From assembly GCA_933228895.1 (NCBI GenBank), contig OW121857.1, forward strand, positions 78,983,672 through 79,047,671: a stretch of 64,000 nucleotides of DNA, written 5' to 3'. The notes under the pieces are model-generated. The model made no database searches. It saw only the letters and a program-made list of their open reading frames with translations, and had not been told where the DNA came from. Both the position numbers and the translations under genes were made by a program. Origin of the DNA: Platycnemis pennipes (taxonomy: Eukaryota; Arthropoda; Insecta; Odonata; Platycnemididae). Shown here piece by piece: positions 1 to 11,799 of this stretch. Position 1 is the stretch's first letter. Each line of letters starts with the position of its first letter.

Positions 1-300
1 TTGGGTGGCTGGAGTACTGCCTCTCCATCCCGAGGGCCTGGAGTTCGAATCTCGGCAGTTTCAGAAATTTTTCATCAGTACACTGGTCCCCACCTGCTGT
101 GTGGTGAGTACTTCGAGTCCAGTACTCCGTTAAACCTTGGACTTAAGGCGACTTTCGTTAAGGGTAAACTAATGCCGACACCAAGTTTCACTTCGCCCTT
201 CTTCCGTTCCCAGAAAAATACCTGCCTTTCGCGAAATAGCCATATCCTGAATGGCGCAAATGACCTAGGCTGTCGGTTGCTATCCCCAAATCACTATTGC
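1..300 (+). repeat. SINE family A copy (tRNA-like head plus long body)
   Basis: The head carries a tRNA-type B box (GAGTTCGAATCTC near 50) after GAGTACTGCCTCTCCATCC. The body has GTCCCCACCTG, AAGGCGACTTTCGTTAA, TAATGCCGACACC and GGCGCAAATGACCT. The same blocks recur in order at about 10.7, 11.8, 14.6, 22.2 and 25.4 kb, which defines the family. The 5' end may be cut by the window edge. The open frame over it has no coding merit. Confidence 0.75.
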
Positions 301-1289
301 TACTGATAATAAATCTTTTCGCGGACTAGAAGCAGAGACGAAAATATTGGGTCAATCTTAAAAGTACAACCCAACTTTATGTAAGTTTCAGAAACGTAAA
401 CGTCGGGGAAATGAACAATAATCAAGATTGGGGAAAATATAATGAATGCGGAAAGGCAATGAAAAAGTACTAATGGTAAAGGGTTAAAAAAATTCTAGGA
501 GTATTTGAATGATTCAAAAACTCGATATTGCTTACGAGTTAAATTGATTTAGATTGTTGAGCAGCATAGAAAAGTACTCAAAAAAGGGGATTAGGAAGGA
601 AAATAATGGAAATTTATTTGCATGAATAGGAGTTTAAACGATAGAGTAAGAATTTATGGTAAACGAAGATTCGCGTAGGCTAATGTGTTTTAAAGGTCAA
701 TTCCCTGTATTCTTAGACTATTCAAAACACACGAAAACTTGGTAGACTTGCTATTATGATGATCTAAAATATATTAATACGTTTAATTGCAATGAATATG
801 GTCATCACAATACGTCATATTTGAACTGAAGGCTTTCATACGGTATTCTAAAATCTTTTATCTTTACTTGTATGGAATGACATCATAATTTAAAATTGAA
901 TCATTGAATCGCCTTAAATTATAACAAGGATCGAAGAAGTTGTTTTACCATTATTTCTTCTAATGGCATTGGAAAGTTAATGTAACATCGATTCGGCTAC
1001 ATGACTTAAAAGACGTGATAAGTCAAAACTTATGAATTGTTAACCTTACACAGCCAATACTCACAAAACAAATAACACGTATTCTGTTAATGTTAAAACG
1101 CTTGTCAAAAAATATTTTTCCGGTTATTTCCATTCCATGCCCTTACCTCCAAAAATAAATAGTTTTTTTTACCGTAAAAATACCCATTCGAGCATTTTCG
1201 ATTTGAAAAATACAACACTATCTTGCATGGGTCCACTAATCCACATGGGTTGGGTATACATAAAATAACAATCAAAAATAGCCACTGGC
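301..1289. other. AT-rich, no feature seen
   Basis: There are no open frames of note, no recognisable repeat, and only short A/T runs. I see nothing here to annotate. Confidence 0.5.
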
Positions 1290-1635
1290 TGTGGAAGCTG
1301 GGTCAGTGAATGCGAACCTGGCTACCAAAGGCCGCGGGATCGAATCCAGCCTGGGCTATGACCGCTGAATTTGTCTTTAGTGTATTTAGGTTTAAATTTA
1401 GGTAAGACGCTGCCGTCTAACAGTAGATCTAGTTCCTTAAAAACCGAAGTGCCAGTCGATGTGGGAAGGTCGGTAACGCGCCTGTTTGACAATTCAATCG
1501 TCATGGCTTCGAAATCCGACTTTCACATGGAATGGCAGAATTTCCAAAGAGAAAATACCATTCACATAGACCTAAACTTGAACCCTGGACCCCCTAGTTC
1601 CCGGTCAGCTGCTTCAACCAGTTAAGCTACCAAGC
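1290..1635. repeat. two inward-facing tRNA-like SINE heads
   Basis: A plus-strand head at about 1296-1356 has a B box GGGATCGAATCC. A minus-strand head at about 1572-1635 has an A-box-like TAGCTTAACTGG and a B box GGTTCAAG. The stretch between them (1357-1571) could be the body of either. Stems are imperfect, so neither is called a tRNA gene. Confidence 0.5.
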
Positions 1636-2119
1636 TTTCGCGATTATTTCACAATTCTTGAATTTGGGCATAGATGCTGAATTCGTCATTGGATTAAGTT
1701 AAGGTAAACGGCGCAATATAATCCTAACAGATATGGCACCTTAAAACCAAAGTCTGCAACTTATAACCCAGCTTTATATTTGCATCGATTGGTGAATCCA
1801 GTATATAAATTGGTGAATCCAGTATCAAATGGCAGTTCGAATTCACATGAACTAAACGTTCCTCATTTTACGAACTAGATCTACTAAGTACCCTACAAGT
1901 CACCTTGAGAGTGAAGGAAATGGGGGTGAATATGCACTACGTACATGTGTTTAAGGGGTACAATACTTCCTCTACAGGGAAACGTGTTGGTAAACGTTGT
2001 TGTATCCTAAAGACACTTCAACGAAATTATTAGTATCTACGAAGGGGTACAATAATTATTAATTGGTTGGGCATTTCTTAAGATACATTAATTGATATTG
2101 CCCAACAGGCTAACGTAGT

Positions 2120-2300
2120 ATCTCAAATGATAGAACGTTGGGCTGCTGCCCTGAGGTCCTAGGTTCGACTCTGGAGAGTCCTTTGGACCTGTCCAGTGAA
2201 ATAAAAGCTATGTAATTTTCTGTGTGTCTCATCCGTGAAAAAAAACTGGCTCTCCTCTCTCTGATGCGTGAATTTCACGCGCCGTTGAATTTAGTACTTG
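2120..2300 (+). repeat. SINE family B copy (tRNA-like head, palindromic tail)
   Basis: The head is TATCTCAAATGATAGAACG and then the B box GGTTCGACTC. The body includes GGACCTGTCCAGTG, and the tail has the palindrome GCGTGAATTTCACGC. Related copies on the minus strand lie at about 24.9 and 26.2 kb. A head-only relative is at 47.1 kb. Confidence 0.65.
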
Positions 2301-2344
2301 GTGGGCTCTTAAACCAACCTATTGGTTGAACGCAACTTTTAACA

Positions 2345-3155
2345 GGAATAGGTGCAGTTAACTCCAGTCAGTAGCGTTGGGAACATATTTCCGATGCACG
2401 ATCGAAAAGAGGAAAGGTTGGCGGGAATATTTAATTTTCGCAACGCAAGGGAGAAAATCACGCGGGATACGAAGCCCGAGGCACGGGCAAACACTGACGA
2501 ATGGGATCAAACAGACTGATGAGAGAGGAGAACGAGAGACCTTGGCTTCTTCACCGTTTGAGTCGGACTTCGCGTCGAAGGGGAGGAAGGGACCAAGCGC
2601 GTGCCATACCGGCATGAAAGGCAAACAGGTTTGCGTGCTTGCCGATCGATTTTGATGAAGAGATTGCGACCCTCCGGTGGGCACTATTCATTCCGCTCGC
2701 CAGTGTTTGCGGACGGCCGAGGAGAGGAACAAAACGCTTTCTTCCAAACATTCGGAGACCGCAGGTCATCACCTTCGACTCTTGTTTTCTCATCCCCTCC
2801 CCAACACTTCGGGGAAGGCCTTGCAGATGGCGGTTGGACTCCCAGCACGCTCGGCGGCGGCGAACAAACACATCGGGAGATGGTCACGAGGAGATATATG
2901 CCCACGCACGCGTACAAAATCGCACATTTACGTCCACGCGAAGAGAAGGAAAAATAAAGGAAGTTCTGACCGTCTGGAAGACCAAGGATGAAATGGAAGC
3001 CATTCGCTCGCAAGCGCTCCCACACTTCACTTCAATCTCGATCGAGGGAGGGGGGTCAAACGACCCTGCAGACTCGAGGCTACCGTTTGTGCCAATAGGG
3101 AGGCAAACTCCCACCTCCTCCCACCCACAAATCTCCGAACAATATCGGAATGATT
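2345..3155. other. CpG-rich island, function unknown
   Basis: Base composition changes sharply from the AT-rich flanks to a GC- and CpG-rich stretch. Several frames stay open on both strands (longest 172 codons, 2639-3157), which is what high GC does to stop frequency. None of the translations resembles a known domain. It could be a promoter or enhancer, an unrecognised exon, or foreign DNA. Comparable islands lie at about 10.2, 15, 17 and 30 kb. Confidence 0.4.
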
Positions 3156-4309
3156 AGATGAGCTACTAGACAACGCAGATTATTTAAAGATAAAACCTCC
3201 AGAGTCAAAACAAAATAGTAAACATTCTCACATCCATGTCATTGCTGTATTTTCAACCACTTCAATCCTTGGGGATGACCCTAATGAACTCAACCACGTT
3301 ATTATATATTAAAAATTAACTGGGCTCTTTTAGAAAATATAAATATTGAATGGAAATAGTTCTCTATAAATGTAATAATAATTTTTAAACACTTAATGAC
3401 ATCAATTGGACAAATATGCGAGACAAGGGGGAAACAGGACCTGGACGTAGACGCACCCCTAAATAATAATAATACTACAACTCAAACTCGTCAATATTTT
3501 GTTATTAGCGCCCGCTTACGTCCATAATTTTTTATGAAGGCCAAGGTAGTATCGAAAGTATTTGCAGAAGAACAAGATTGACGGAAGAGGCTTTTGTAAA
3601 TGGGAAAGAATATTTAAAATTACCAGAGGTTTCTTGGAACGAGAATCGAACCACAGACAACTGATTTTCCGTGCAAATGCGCAGACCACAATGATACCCG
3701 TAACTCCGTCAGAGAATTTCCAACATCCGCATGCCGTTCAAGAGCGGCAGAGCAAGTATCTAAAGGGGAGAACTTATCGAAGGACCTTTTGGTAGAAATT
3801 CTGAGAAAAGAAAAGTGTGGAGTATGATCTGGAGTATATTGGTCATGGTAAGGGGATGTTGGCAAAGAGAAACAGAAATGAGGTGTTTGAGATATGCATC
3901 TGCAAATTAATAGAAAAAAAAGATGGACAGAAAGGATGGCTAATGATGACGTACGAGAGCATGACTGGCGAGGAGAGAAAGTCGCTGGAGGAAATTAGAA
4001 GGCAGAGCAAGTACGAGGTGGATGAAGTAAGTGATTACATGCAACGGTATACTAAAGACCGTTATGGAAGCTAGAATGCTTGGCAAGAGAGATAAGGAGG
4101 AAAAGAAAGAAATTCTTGGACATGATTAGGGAGTAGAAGATATGCCAGGTCAAATAGAGAATAGGAGCGAGGAAAAAAAGCACAAGAGTGGGAAAGTAGG
4201 GTAAATGATGTACACAAAAACCTACCCGAACGATGGAATAAGGATGGTTATGAATTAAACGCCTTTTAGTGAGGAATTGACGATAACAACAGCACAAAAG
4301 TCAAGGCTG
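3156..4309. other. no supported feature
   Basis: Short open frames only (77-85 codons), without recognisable domains. The part from 3817 on is purine-rich, in the same style as the retrotransposon tail that follows, and may be an unrecognisable upstream piece of it. Confidence 0.4.
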
Positions 4310-4620
4310 GAAACATTTTTAATGTGGTGCTGCGGAAGAATGTAAAGACAAGATGGATCGACCGAGTGACTAAAGAAGAAGGCTTATCAACTTTATCAGC
4401 CATATTTTGAGACATGATGGCTGGATGGAGACAATCGCTGAGGGAAAAGTAAATGAGGAAAACTGCAAAGGAAGACTTGGTATACGATACATGGAGCAAG
4501 TTGTTTAAGACATGAACAAGAATAATTATGTAAATATGAAGGGGTTAGCAGATAGGAGAATCGAGAGGAGAGCTGCGTCAAACCAATCTTAGTATTGCTG
4601 ATTCATGATGACAGATAGTT
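4310..4620 (+). mobile_element. degraded non-LTR retrotransposon 3' end
   Basis: Read across frames, the plus strand shows the characteristic tail of RTE/Jockey-type reverse transcriptases: WCCGRM, a WIDRVTKEE block, RHDGWMETIAEGKVN, then YMEQVV and LADRRIERRAASNQS. Stops and frameshifts interrupt it, so it is a dead 5'-truncated copy. The clade is not certain from the tail alone. Confidence 0.7.
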
Positions 4621-6849
4621 TTAATTGAAAAGGGTATGCTTGAGGGAATCGACTCGGAATAGCTCAAAGTCACAGCATTTACCACAAACAAATGTGGTGC
4701 GATCAATTACGGACTCACACCTGCGAACAGTGCTTCTACATTGAACTCGTTCCAAGTCAAGCCTGTTCGCAAATTCTTTCCGTAAATCGTCGACATTTTG
4801 TTCAAAATTTGCATGCATGGACTTAAGTTACATTTCTAATGTCTACTGATTCGCTCTCCCATTTCAAATTATGTTGGGGTCAGGACAGCACAGGAACGGA
4901 CAGTCAACTTTTTGAAGAAGTCATTGTATTAGTTACATCAAATGAAATTTTCCGACTCCTCAGTAGTTTCTGGGGTCAACAGTAGTTCAGTAAGGCAGAG
5001 TCGAGAGGAAGGGAGAGACTTTCGCTTATTCCCTTTTCCTTCTTTCTTTCCTCCCTAGGTATCAAAAGTTGAGACAATAAACCAAATAACTGAAAAAATA
5101 CGCTAGCATATTTTAGTTACTCGGCTGCAAACTTATCCATACTGTACACGTACCTCTCGAAGATGATTGGAATTTTTTCGTTCTTGGCCCTTCTATAAGT
5201 TCTCTTGGGACGCAGGAAAACTACTGTGTAAAGGCACGTAAAATGAAAAAAACTTTGGATGAATTATTTTGCCTGTTTGTAATCGATAGCAACGATTTTG
5301 CAGTTAGTTTATCCAGGTTCAGCAAGTTCAACGAAATAAACATGTCAATCAAATATGCTCACGCACACTCGCTACTAAGGTACGGTTATATGATATTGGA
5401 TTAAAGATAACTATCAGCTAATATGAAAGTTACGTTAATTTAGCTCTTTCCAAAAATTCTGTCAATAAAAAATATCTTAGGCAGGCCATTAACTTCCTTC
5501 TACATTTACGGCAGAAGAACGTATCCGCAATCGTAAAAAAGATTCGAAACTATTTACCCACACTATTGATCATAGAGTCTCTCTGAATCCTTAATAACTC
5601 ATTTCACTATAAATAGTCACTTATTTTGAAATTCTGTCCATGTTTAGGCACGAGCAGTATTTGTAGAGGGATTATTAAGAACCAATGACAATAGCCTTGA
5701 CCTATATATATTTATACGGTTCCATAAGAGAAGGGCTCATTGAGTCTTCGAAGCAAACTTTGAATTGCCGAACCGATTAATTTGCCAATAAGAAAAATCT
5801 GAGTAATTACAGTTCCAGTTTCATGAAGGATACCTACATAAAATGAAATATTTGCATTTCATATCTTACAAAGGTTTTGCGGTGTATTCCTCCCGCGAGA
5901 GGCGTTAGGTAATATTTGTGCTTGTGTCTATCTGAGAATCTCAGTTTCAAGTGAAACAAAAGTAACAGTTTGAAGCATTCAAAATCAAAGTTTCAAGCAT
6001 TCGGATTCAACCGTTTCCCACTCTTTTGTTCATACCTCCAATTCCGAGAGGAGACTACAGGCGTTCGTTCGGTGGCACTTTGGATGAGAAGAGATGAACC
6101 GATGCTAATTGAGAAGGAAAAGGAAAGACCTTCAGTGAGGAGAGCTTCCTTATTTTTTTAATACCCTATACTGCCAAAGGTGGGGGAAAAACCTCTCCGT
6201 GTTTCACAACGGACGAAGAGCGACATTTTTTTGAGAGACGAAATGTTTTGATTCGCACCCTTGAGTTTTTTCAGCCCGACCATTAATGACTGCATCTGGA
6301 AACCCGTCTTCTAAACCAGTCAGCCAGTCATCCGTGAAGGAGGAGGAAAAGATGAGCGATAGGCGAAGGGCTGAGGGGACTTCATCACTGCCACCAGGCA
6401 GATACTGCCGCTGAGGTTTCGATAGGAATTTTAAGGACTTGTCATTGCTGAAGTGGGAAATGAATTCCTCATCCCAAACTTTTTGTTTCTTTCAATAAAG
6501 TATAAATTTGGGGTTGATATCATACTGAAATTATGACTACCGAAGGCTAGCTGATATTAAAAAGCGAACGATCCACACACGGAGAGAGATGAAACCACCT
6601 GTGATTTCTCTTTTTGCTCACAATAGCTATCCTTTTAATATCAAACGATTCATGCACCAATCGTTCAGAAGCGAAAAAATATCATACGTACGCCAAATCA
6701 AAGGTCCATATTAGCGCGAAACCACATCTCCTACAATACTTCTCTCGTGATATTTCTCTTTCCAGTTTCCCACCACATCGGAATGAAGTTTATATGAATA
6801 TGATAAGTCATCCAATTATACTTCATGCTAAAGACTGAACATTCTTTTC
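4621..6849. other. AT-rich, no supported feature
   Basis: Only short open frames are present (at most about 74 codons), with no domain resemblance and no clear repeat. A GC-richer patch at about 6180-6430 has nothing recognisable. Confidence 0.4.
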
Positions 6850-7208
6850 CATATCGGAATGAAAAAACTTTGTAAATTTCACATTAGTAAGTTTAATACG
6901 ACCAGTTTCATCGCTTGAGCGACATCTTCAGGTACAAATACAAGGAAATCACATCTTTAAATACACTAGGAACAATTGGGGGCGGAAGGCTGGACAAGGG
7001 AATGAGAGAGGTAGAGGGGGAACTAAACTACCCACTTCCCCCTCTACCTCTCTCATCCCCTTGTCCAGCCTTCCGCCCCCAATTGTTCCTAGTGTATTTA
7101 AAGATGTGATTTCCTTGTATTTGTACCTGAAGATGTCGCTCAAGCGATGAAACTGGTCGTATTAAACTTACTAATGTGAAATTTACAAAGTTTTTTCATT
7201 CCGATATG
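6850..7208. repeat. fold-back inverted repeat with hammerhead-like cores
   Basis: Two nearly identical arms of about 170 nt (6850-7021 and 7037-7208) face each other around a spacer of about 15 nt. The matching translations on both strands (6915-7109 plus, 6949-7143 minus) are artefacts of this symmetry. Each arm carries CTGAAGA, GAAAC and GTC in hammerhead order. The arrangement suggests two opposed copies of a small retroelement or ribozyme-bearing repeat. Confidence 0.85.
7120..7168 (+). ncRNA. candidate minimal hammerhead ribozyme (right arm; mirrored at 6890-6938 minus)
   Basis: CTGAAGA at 7127-7133 is followed by a stem TCGC/GCGA with loop TCAA, GAAA at 7149-7152, a two-pair stem III (AC/GT) and cleavage-type GTC at 7156-7158. 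Stem I pairs TAC with GTA, with TTT/AAA beyond an internal loop. The base next to the conserved core in stem II is not the usual G-C pair. This layout resembles the short hammerheads of Penelope-like elements. Activity is unproven. Confidence 0.45.
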
Positions 7209-8355
7209 AAGCAATTTCACAAAGTTACGCCTCAAACCATTCAATTTATTCTTTTCCATATTATCACCCGTCATTTTCGTTTTAATTCCAACCCTGTTGC
7301 CTGCATAAAAAAGTGTAATATAATTTGTTGGTTGCCATTGTTAGTTTCTAAAATTCTTAAAAATTGTAAGCAACTTATTCTTCTGCCCTGTGCTCTTGTT
7401 CTGTTGACATATTCTTCATTTTTTTGTTTCTTAAATAATTTTGCTCATGTCTAAATAGAGAAAAAAAGCTATTGCAATATTTTTTGACTAATACTTTTCG
7501 AACGCATAAATTATAGCTGGTAGTTTCTATACTGGTGTAAACCATTGAAGCTGCCGTTAGTTCCACTACTGCATTGTTTAACTTTAACTGTATTTGTTTT
7601 CAAGTGGAGAAATAAATTCATCTTTATTCCAATAAAGATGTGAAAAAATAATAAAATGGTATCGAGTGATTTATGCATAAATTAACTCTTTTTCAACCTT
7701 AACACAAAGGGCGTATGGGTTATGTCGCGCCAAGAAATTGCAGGGTACTATGTAGATGTAGATGTAGAAGAAATGGGTTTTGTTGCGTCGTTAAGTTAGA
7801 GATCCTGAAAGTTTTTCCTTCAGTATTCTTCTATCCACTCAATATAAAATGAAAGTAGGTGATCGATAAAACATGCAATGGACGAGAGACAATGCACATT
7901 GGGTAGAGTTTCCTTAGGAGATATAAAAGGAAGGGTGTTTATGGACCGGAAGGCAGGAGTTTTAAGGACCATCCACTAAAAGACTTTTAAGGTTTCCTTT
8001 ACAGCCTAACGGAAATGCCTGGGCACAATGACTACACCTTTGTGGACGATGTTGGCCAACAAATCTATAAACTACCCAGCGTATCGCTGAAGTAAGTGTG
8101 GTTGAGGGTGTTGGAGAGCAGCCGCGAAAACAGAAGAGGATGAAAATTAAGTGTATAGCTTGCAGGGAATGGAGAGTGGTAAAAACAAACTGAGGAAACT
8201 ATCTGACAGGAATATTCTTTCTCATTATGTTATTTCTGTCTAGCCTGCTGATATAACTTGGGTATTGAAAAATATCTGCCATTTAGATATATATTATTAT
8301 TATTCTACCGGTGAAGGTAGGTTTAAATGAACATTTAATTCTTCCCTACCCCTCA
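7209..8355. other. no supported gene; one short repeat relic
   Basis: It holds a truncated copy of the TACATCTAC repeat family at about 7740-7770 (TTGCAGGGTACTATGTAGAT) and a short TTA microsatellite near 8290. Otherwise it is AT-rich sequence without support for a gene. Confidence 0.4.
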
Positions 8356-8660
8356 ATTTCACACGATGTCCCTCTTCAGCCCCTCATACCTCCTGCCACC
8401 CATCATTACATCCAAGCTACCCGTTCTTCTCCTCCCTCTTCCCCGCTTACCCAACGATCTTCCCTCAATCACCTCCTTCAAAACACCATCCCCTTTTATT
8501 ACCTTTTCCATCCACACCTTCTGCCTTCTCCTAATTTCATCTATCAAATTTCTTTCCTCTCCTACCAATTCTAGCACTTCATCGTTCGCCTTCCTTTCGA
8601 CGCACTTTATTTTCTCCATTCTTCTCCACACCCGCAGTTGGCTATATAGGCATGGCAAAT
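8356..8660 (-). mobile_element. degraded non-LTR retrotransposon 3' end
   Basis: The minus-strand frame 8658-8359 reads VWRRMEKIKCVERKANDEV, then GEERNLIDEIRRRQKVWMEK, VLKEVIEGRSLGKRGRG. This is the C-terminal block of RTE/Jockey-type reverse transcriptases (WRRMEKI, EVL..VGEER, IRRR, EGK..GKR.RGR). Only the terminal ~100 codons remain, so the copy is 5'-truncated. Confidence 0.8.
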
Positions 8661-9769
8661 CATTAGCGGAAAAATACGCACTTTAGCGTAGTAATATGAT
8701 TCCTTGACAATATTTTCAGTAGTTAGTAGATGAAATCAGTTCATGTACCCTAAATATTAGCGATTGGAGGGGCAATATTACGAACCACAACAAATTAATA
8801 GACACAAACATGAAACAAAATATATATTTAAAAAAATGATCTATTGAATTCTGATTCTCATTCTACTTTACCAATTACGAGTGCTAACCTCGTATATCAC
8901 TCGGATGCACTAAAAATGAGTTTAAATTTTGGTTTATCTCAGAATTCCTTCATTAGTTTATATTTTAGAAGAATACTTAAATGCAAACGATTAGGATATT
9001 TATCACATTGCATCAAGTTCTTCTCTTTTATGACTTTAAACAAAACTCCACTTTCTACAATATCAATGACGTCATAAACGCAAGTTAAAAATCAGCGGAA
9101 ACATGTACCTACGTAACCTTCGAGTCCTCTCATTCTTACTGCTTAAATGTACAGCCCTCGTACCAATGCATACAAACGTATGTGTTCACAGGAAAATGTT
9201 TTTGAACTTCGAAGCTTATACATTTACCATAAATAATAAACAGTAGTAAAAAATTTACTTTATCCGCGCATTTCGAAGAGAAAATAATATTTTCCTGAAA
9301 AAGCTCAAAAAGGAAAAGTAGACTATAATAAGCATGGCGCTCGTATTCATGACATATTATAAACAGAATAACATTTCAATTAAGCTTCTGAATAGAAATG
9401 AAACCAATTATGTAAAGAAAAGCCTGACATGGAGAGGGCATTAGCATTTAATAAACAATCAGGACTTCCATCTGGCATTATTAGCCAAGGAAAGCATGTT
9501 TCTAGCTGATATATGCATAAAAAATACAGGCAGGATATTCCTTGATGTAACCACGTGAAACCGACGAGTGAGAAAATTAAGTCATGATTTCATTTACCTG
9601 ATACCAGCAGACAAAGATATAGTATCATTAATAGAATATACGTCCCTAAGAGTACCCCACATATTACTACTTCCATGGATAATTATGGGAACAAAGTTGC
9701 TGATTCACGAAAGGGATCTTTAGCATGGCAATATATCAATGTGAAATGCTATGAAATGTGCAATGCTTT
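8661..9769. other. AT-rich, no feature seen
   Basis: No repeat, domain or RNA signature was recognised. Open frames are at most 77 codons and lack coding character. Confidence 0.4.
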
Positions 9770-9910
9770 TCATTGAGAGCAGAATAATGCCGACGCCGGG
9801 TTTCTCTCCTCCCTTACTCCTTTCATCTACATCTACGCAATACCCTGCAAGCCTCCGCGAGTGTGTGGCGGGGGTGAAGATCTCCAAACATGCACTATTG
9901 ACATGCAAAC
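9770..9910 (-). repeat. SINE-A body fragment joined to a TACATCTAC-family repeat
   Basis: GCCGACGCCGGGTTTCTCTC (SINE-A body) runs into CATCTACATCTACGCAATAC, CCTGCAAGCC and GTGTGTGGCGGGGGTGAAGA. The second part recurs at about 7.75, 10.53, 11.67, 29.7 and 56.2 kb. Confidence 0.55.
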
Positions 9911-10149
9911 AGGCTACTGCATAGAAACATGCTATTTCCTTTCCATTCCCATCCTTATACCTTTCCTCCCGGTCTGAAGAACCATATTAGTTCGGAAACA
10001 GACCTGAAAACACATGAGTATTTCTATCAATCAAAATTTCCACGGATTTACGCCATAAAATTTTAATGAATGATATCCCACGATTACATTTCTGGAGATG
10101 CAGAGATTATGACTTATCGACTGACGCCACTCACTAGCTTATTATTTAG

Positions 10150-10600
10150 GATTTTGGCGCTTCCTTCTCGCATTCCTTTCGGTTCACGATGCCTCTACCA
10201 ATCAGGGACTTGGAGGGCCTTCCGTCGGGCCGCGTTTGCCTTACTCATTCCGAGGGCGGACGCGGGCGCACAAACCGCGGATGTGGTCACCGAAAGCCGA
10301 CTCGCATTAGCGCGCCGCCGCGTCGGCTCGCCGCGCTCTTACGAAATGGACCATCGGGGGAGTTTAATGCACCTTCCGAAGGACGCGGCGGAGTGATGAC
10401 GGGTTCGTGGTTAGGTCCACACGCATGAGTGCGCGCGCCAGTGAACACGCACCAGGCCCCCGCATCAGGAGGAATGCAAGCGGACATTCCCCACACTACA
10501 TCTCGGCCGCAAAGCCTCATGGGGCCCGATGACCTCGCGTAGGTCTACGTCTACCGAATACCCTAAGAGTCGTTTCAAGGGTGTTCGGCAGGGGGTGGCG
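10150..10600. other. CpG-rich island with a repeat relic
   Basis: It is rich in CGCG, GCGC and CGGCG steps compared with its flanks, and several frames are open on both strands without recognisable products. A decayed TACATCTAC-family piece (GCGTAGGTCTACGTCTACCG) sits at about 10536-10560. Confidence 0.35.
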
Positions 10601-10654
10601 AAAAAAGGGAGTAAGAGGAAAGAATGACTCAAAGAAAATGATTGGTTGGTTATT

Positions 10655-10985
10655 CAGGGGAGGCGACCGACAGCTGAGGTCATTTGCGCCATATAGGATA
10701 GGTGGATAATTGGGTAATGGTAGGAGTTTTCAGGGAATGGAGGAAGGGTGGAGAGAAACCCGGCGTCGGCATTAGCCTACTCTTAACGAAAGGCGCCAAG
10801 GGGACCACGGCTTAACGTCCCATCCGACGGACGGAGTACTGTACTTGAAATGCTCTCCACTAGGCACTCAAGTGGGGACCGGTTTTCTACTGAAAAATCC
10901 GCCACTGCCGGGAATCGAACCCGGGCCCTCGGGATGGGAGGCCAGTACTCTAGCCACCACACCAACCCGATCCCCTCAAAGAAAA
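10655..10985 (-). repeat. SINE family A copy, near full length
   Basis: On the minus strand the tRNA-like head GGGATCGGGTTGGTGTGG, then CTAGAGTACTGGCC, is followed by B box GGGTTCGATTCCC. The body has ACCGGTCCCCACTTGAGTGC, a GACGTTAAGCC block, TTGGCGCC, TAATGCCGACGCCGGGTTTC and finally TGACCTCAGCTG. It is the best-preserved copy and serves here as reference for the family. Confidence 0.8.
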
Positions 10986-11425
10986 TGAAAGAACGTTGTC
11001 TTCGCATTGGTGAGGCAAACCAAAGGCCCGTGGTTCGATTCTCGGTCCAAAACACCATTTTCCCCTGGCAATTTTTAACATGCTGACCGTGAGTAATGTT
11101 ACATAAAAATCCTACTTACCCTGCGCGTTATGCTAGATTCGAAAAAGAAACATAAGATTAGAGAGATAAGTTGTCCCTCGGGATGGGAGGCCAGTACTCT
11201 AGCCACCACACCAACCCGATCCCCTCAAAGAAAATGAAAGAACGTTGTCTTCGCATTGGTGAGGCAAACCAAAGGCCCGTGGTTCGATTCTCGGTCCAAA
11301 ACACCATTTTCCCCTGGCAATTTTTAACATGCTGACCGTGAGTAATGTTACATAAAAATCCTACTTACCCTGCGCGTTATGCTAGATTCGAAAAAGAAAC
11401 ATAAGATTAGAGAGATAAGTTGTCC
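10926..11425. repeat. tandem duplication, two 249-bp copies
   Basis: The sequence 10926-11174 repeats almost without change at 11175-11423. The unit runs from CCCTCGGGATGGGAGG to GAGATAAGTTGT. The first copy takes in the head of the SINE just before it. Both copies also carry a second tRNA-like B box (GGTTCGATTCTC). Confidence 0.9.
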
Positions 11426-11654
11426 TACCGATTGATTCAAAATGACATTTTCCCCCGTATTAGACAGCATAGCAAAGGGATAGGTAGATGAAATATTGTT
11501 AGAGTAGTCTGTAGAGCATGATTTATGTATTAGCAACCAATCCCTTCATTACTATGTAGATACTAACCACCTAGCTGCATGTGACCCTATTATCTAACAT
11601 GTTTCCACGTAGTAGCCTAGTCGCAAGTCAATATTGCATGTTTCACCCCCTGAC

Positions 11655-11702
11655 ACACACCCTCGCGGTGGCTTGCAGGGTATTGCGTAGGTGTAGATGT
11701 TA
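11655..11702 (-). repeat. TACATCTAC-family repeat fragment
   Basis: CCCTCGCGGTGGCTTGCAGG continues into GTATTGCGTAGGTGTAGATG. It is the same block as at 9826-9880 and 56224-56290, read on the opposite strand. Confidence 0.55.
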
Positions 11703-11799
11703 CTTTGCATTAATTTGATTGAAGAAATCGCGAATTAGCAAAAACCTCGAAGAATTTATCCACGGATATGAACAACAGTGCAAGAATTCCACAGAAAAC

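Noticed and set aside
2639..3157. 172-codon open frame
   Set aside because: Several overlapping frames are open on both strands because of high GC, and none resembles a protein family.
6915..7143. Near-identical 64-codon frames on both strands
   Set aside because: They arise from the inverted-repeat symmetry, not from coding selection.
10926..11425. Possible CRISPR-like or satellite repeat
   Set aside because: Only two long copies with no spacers; a simple tandem duplication in a eukaryotic genome.
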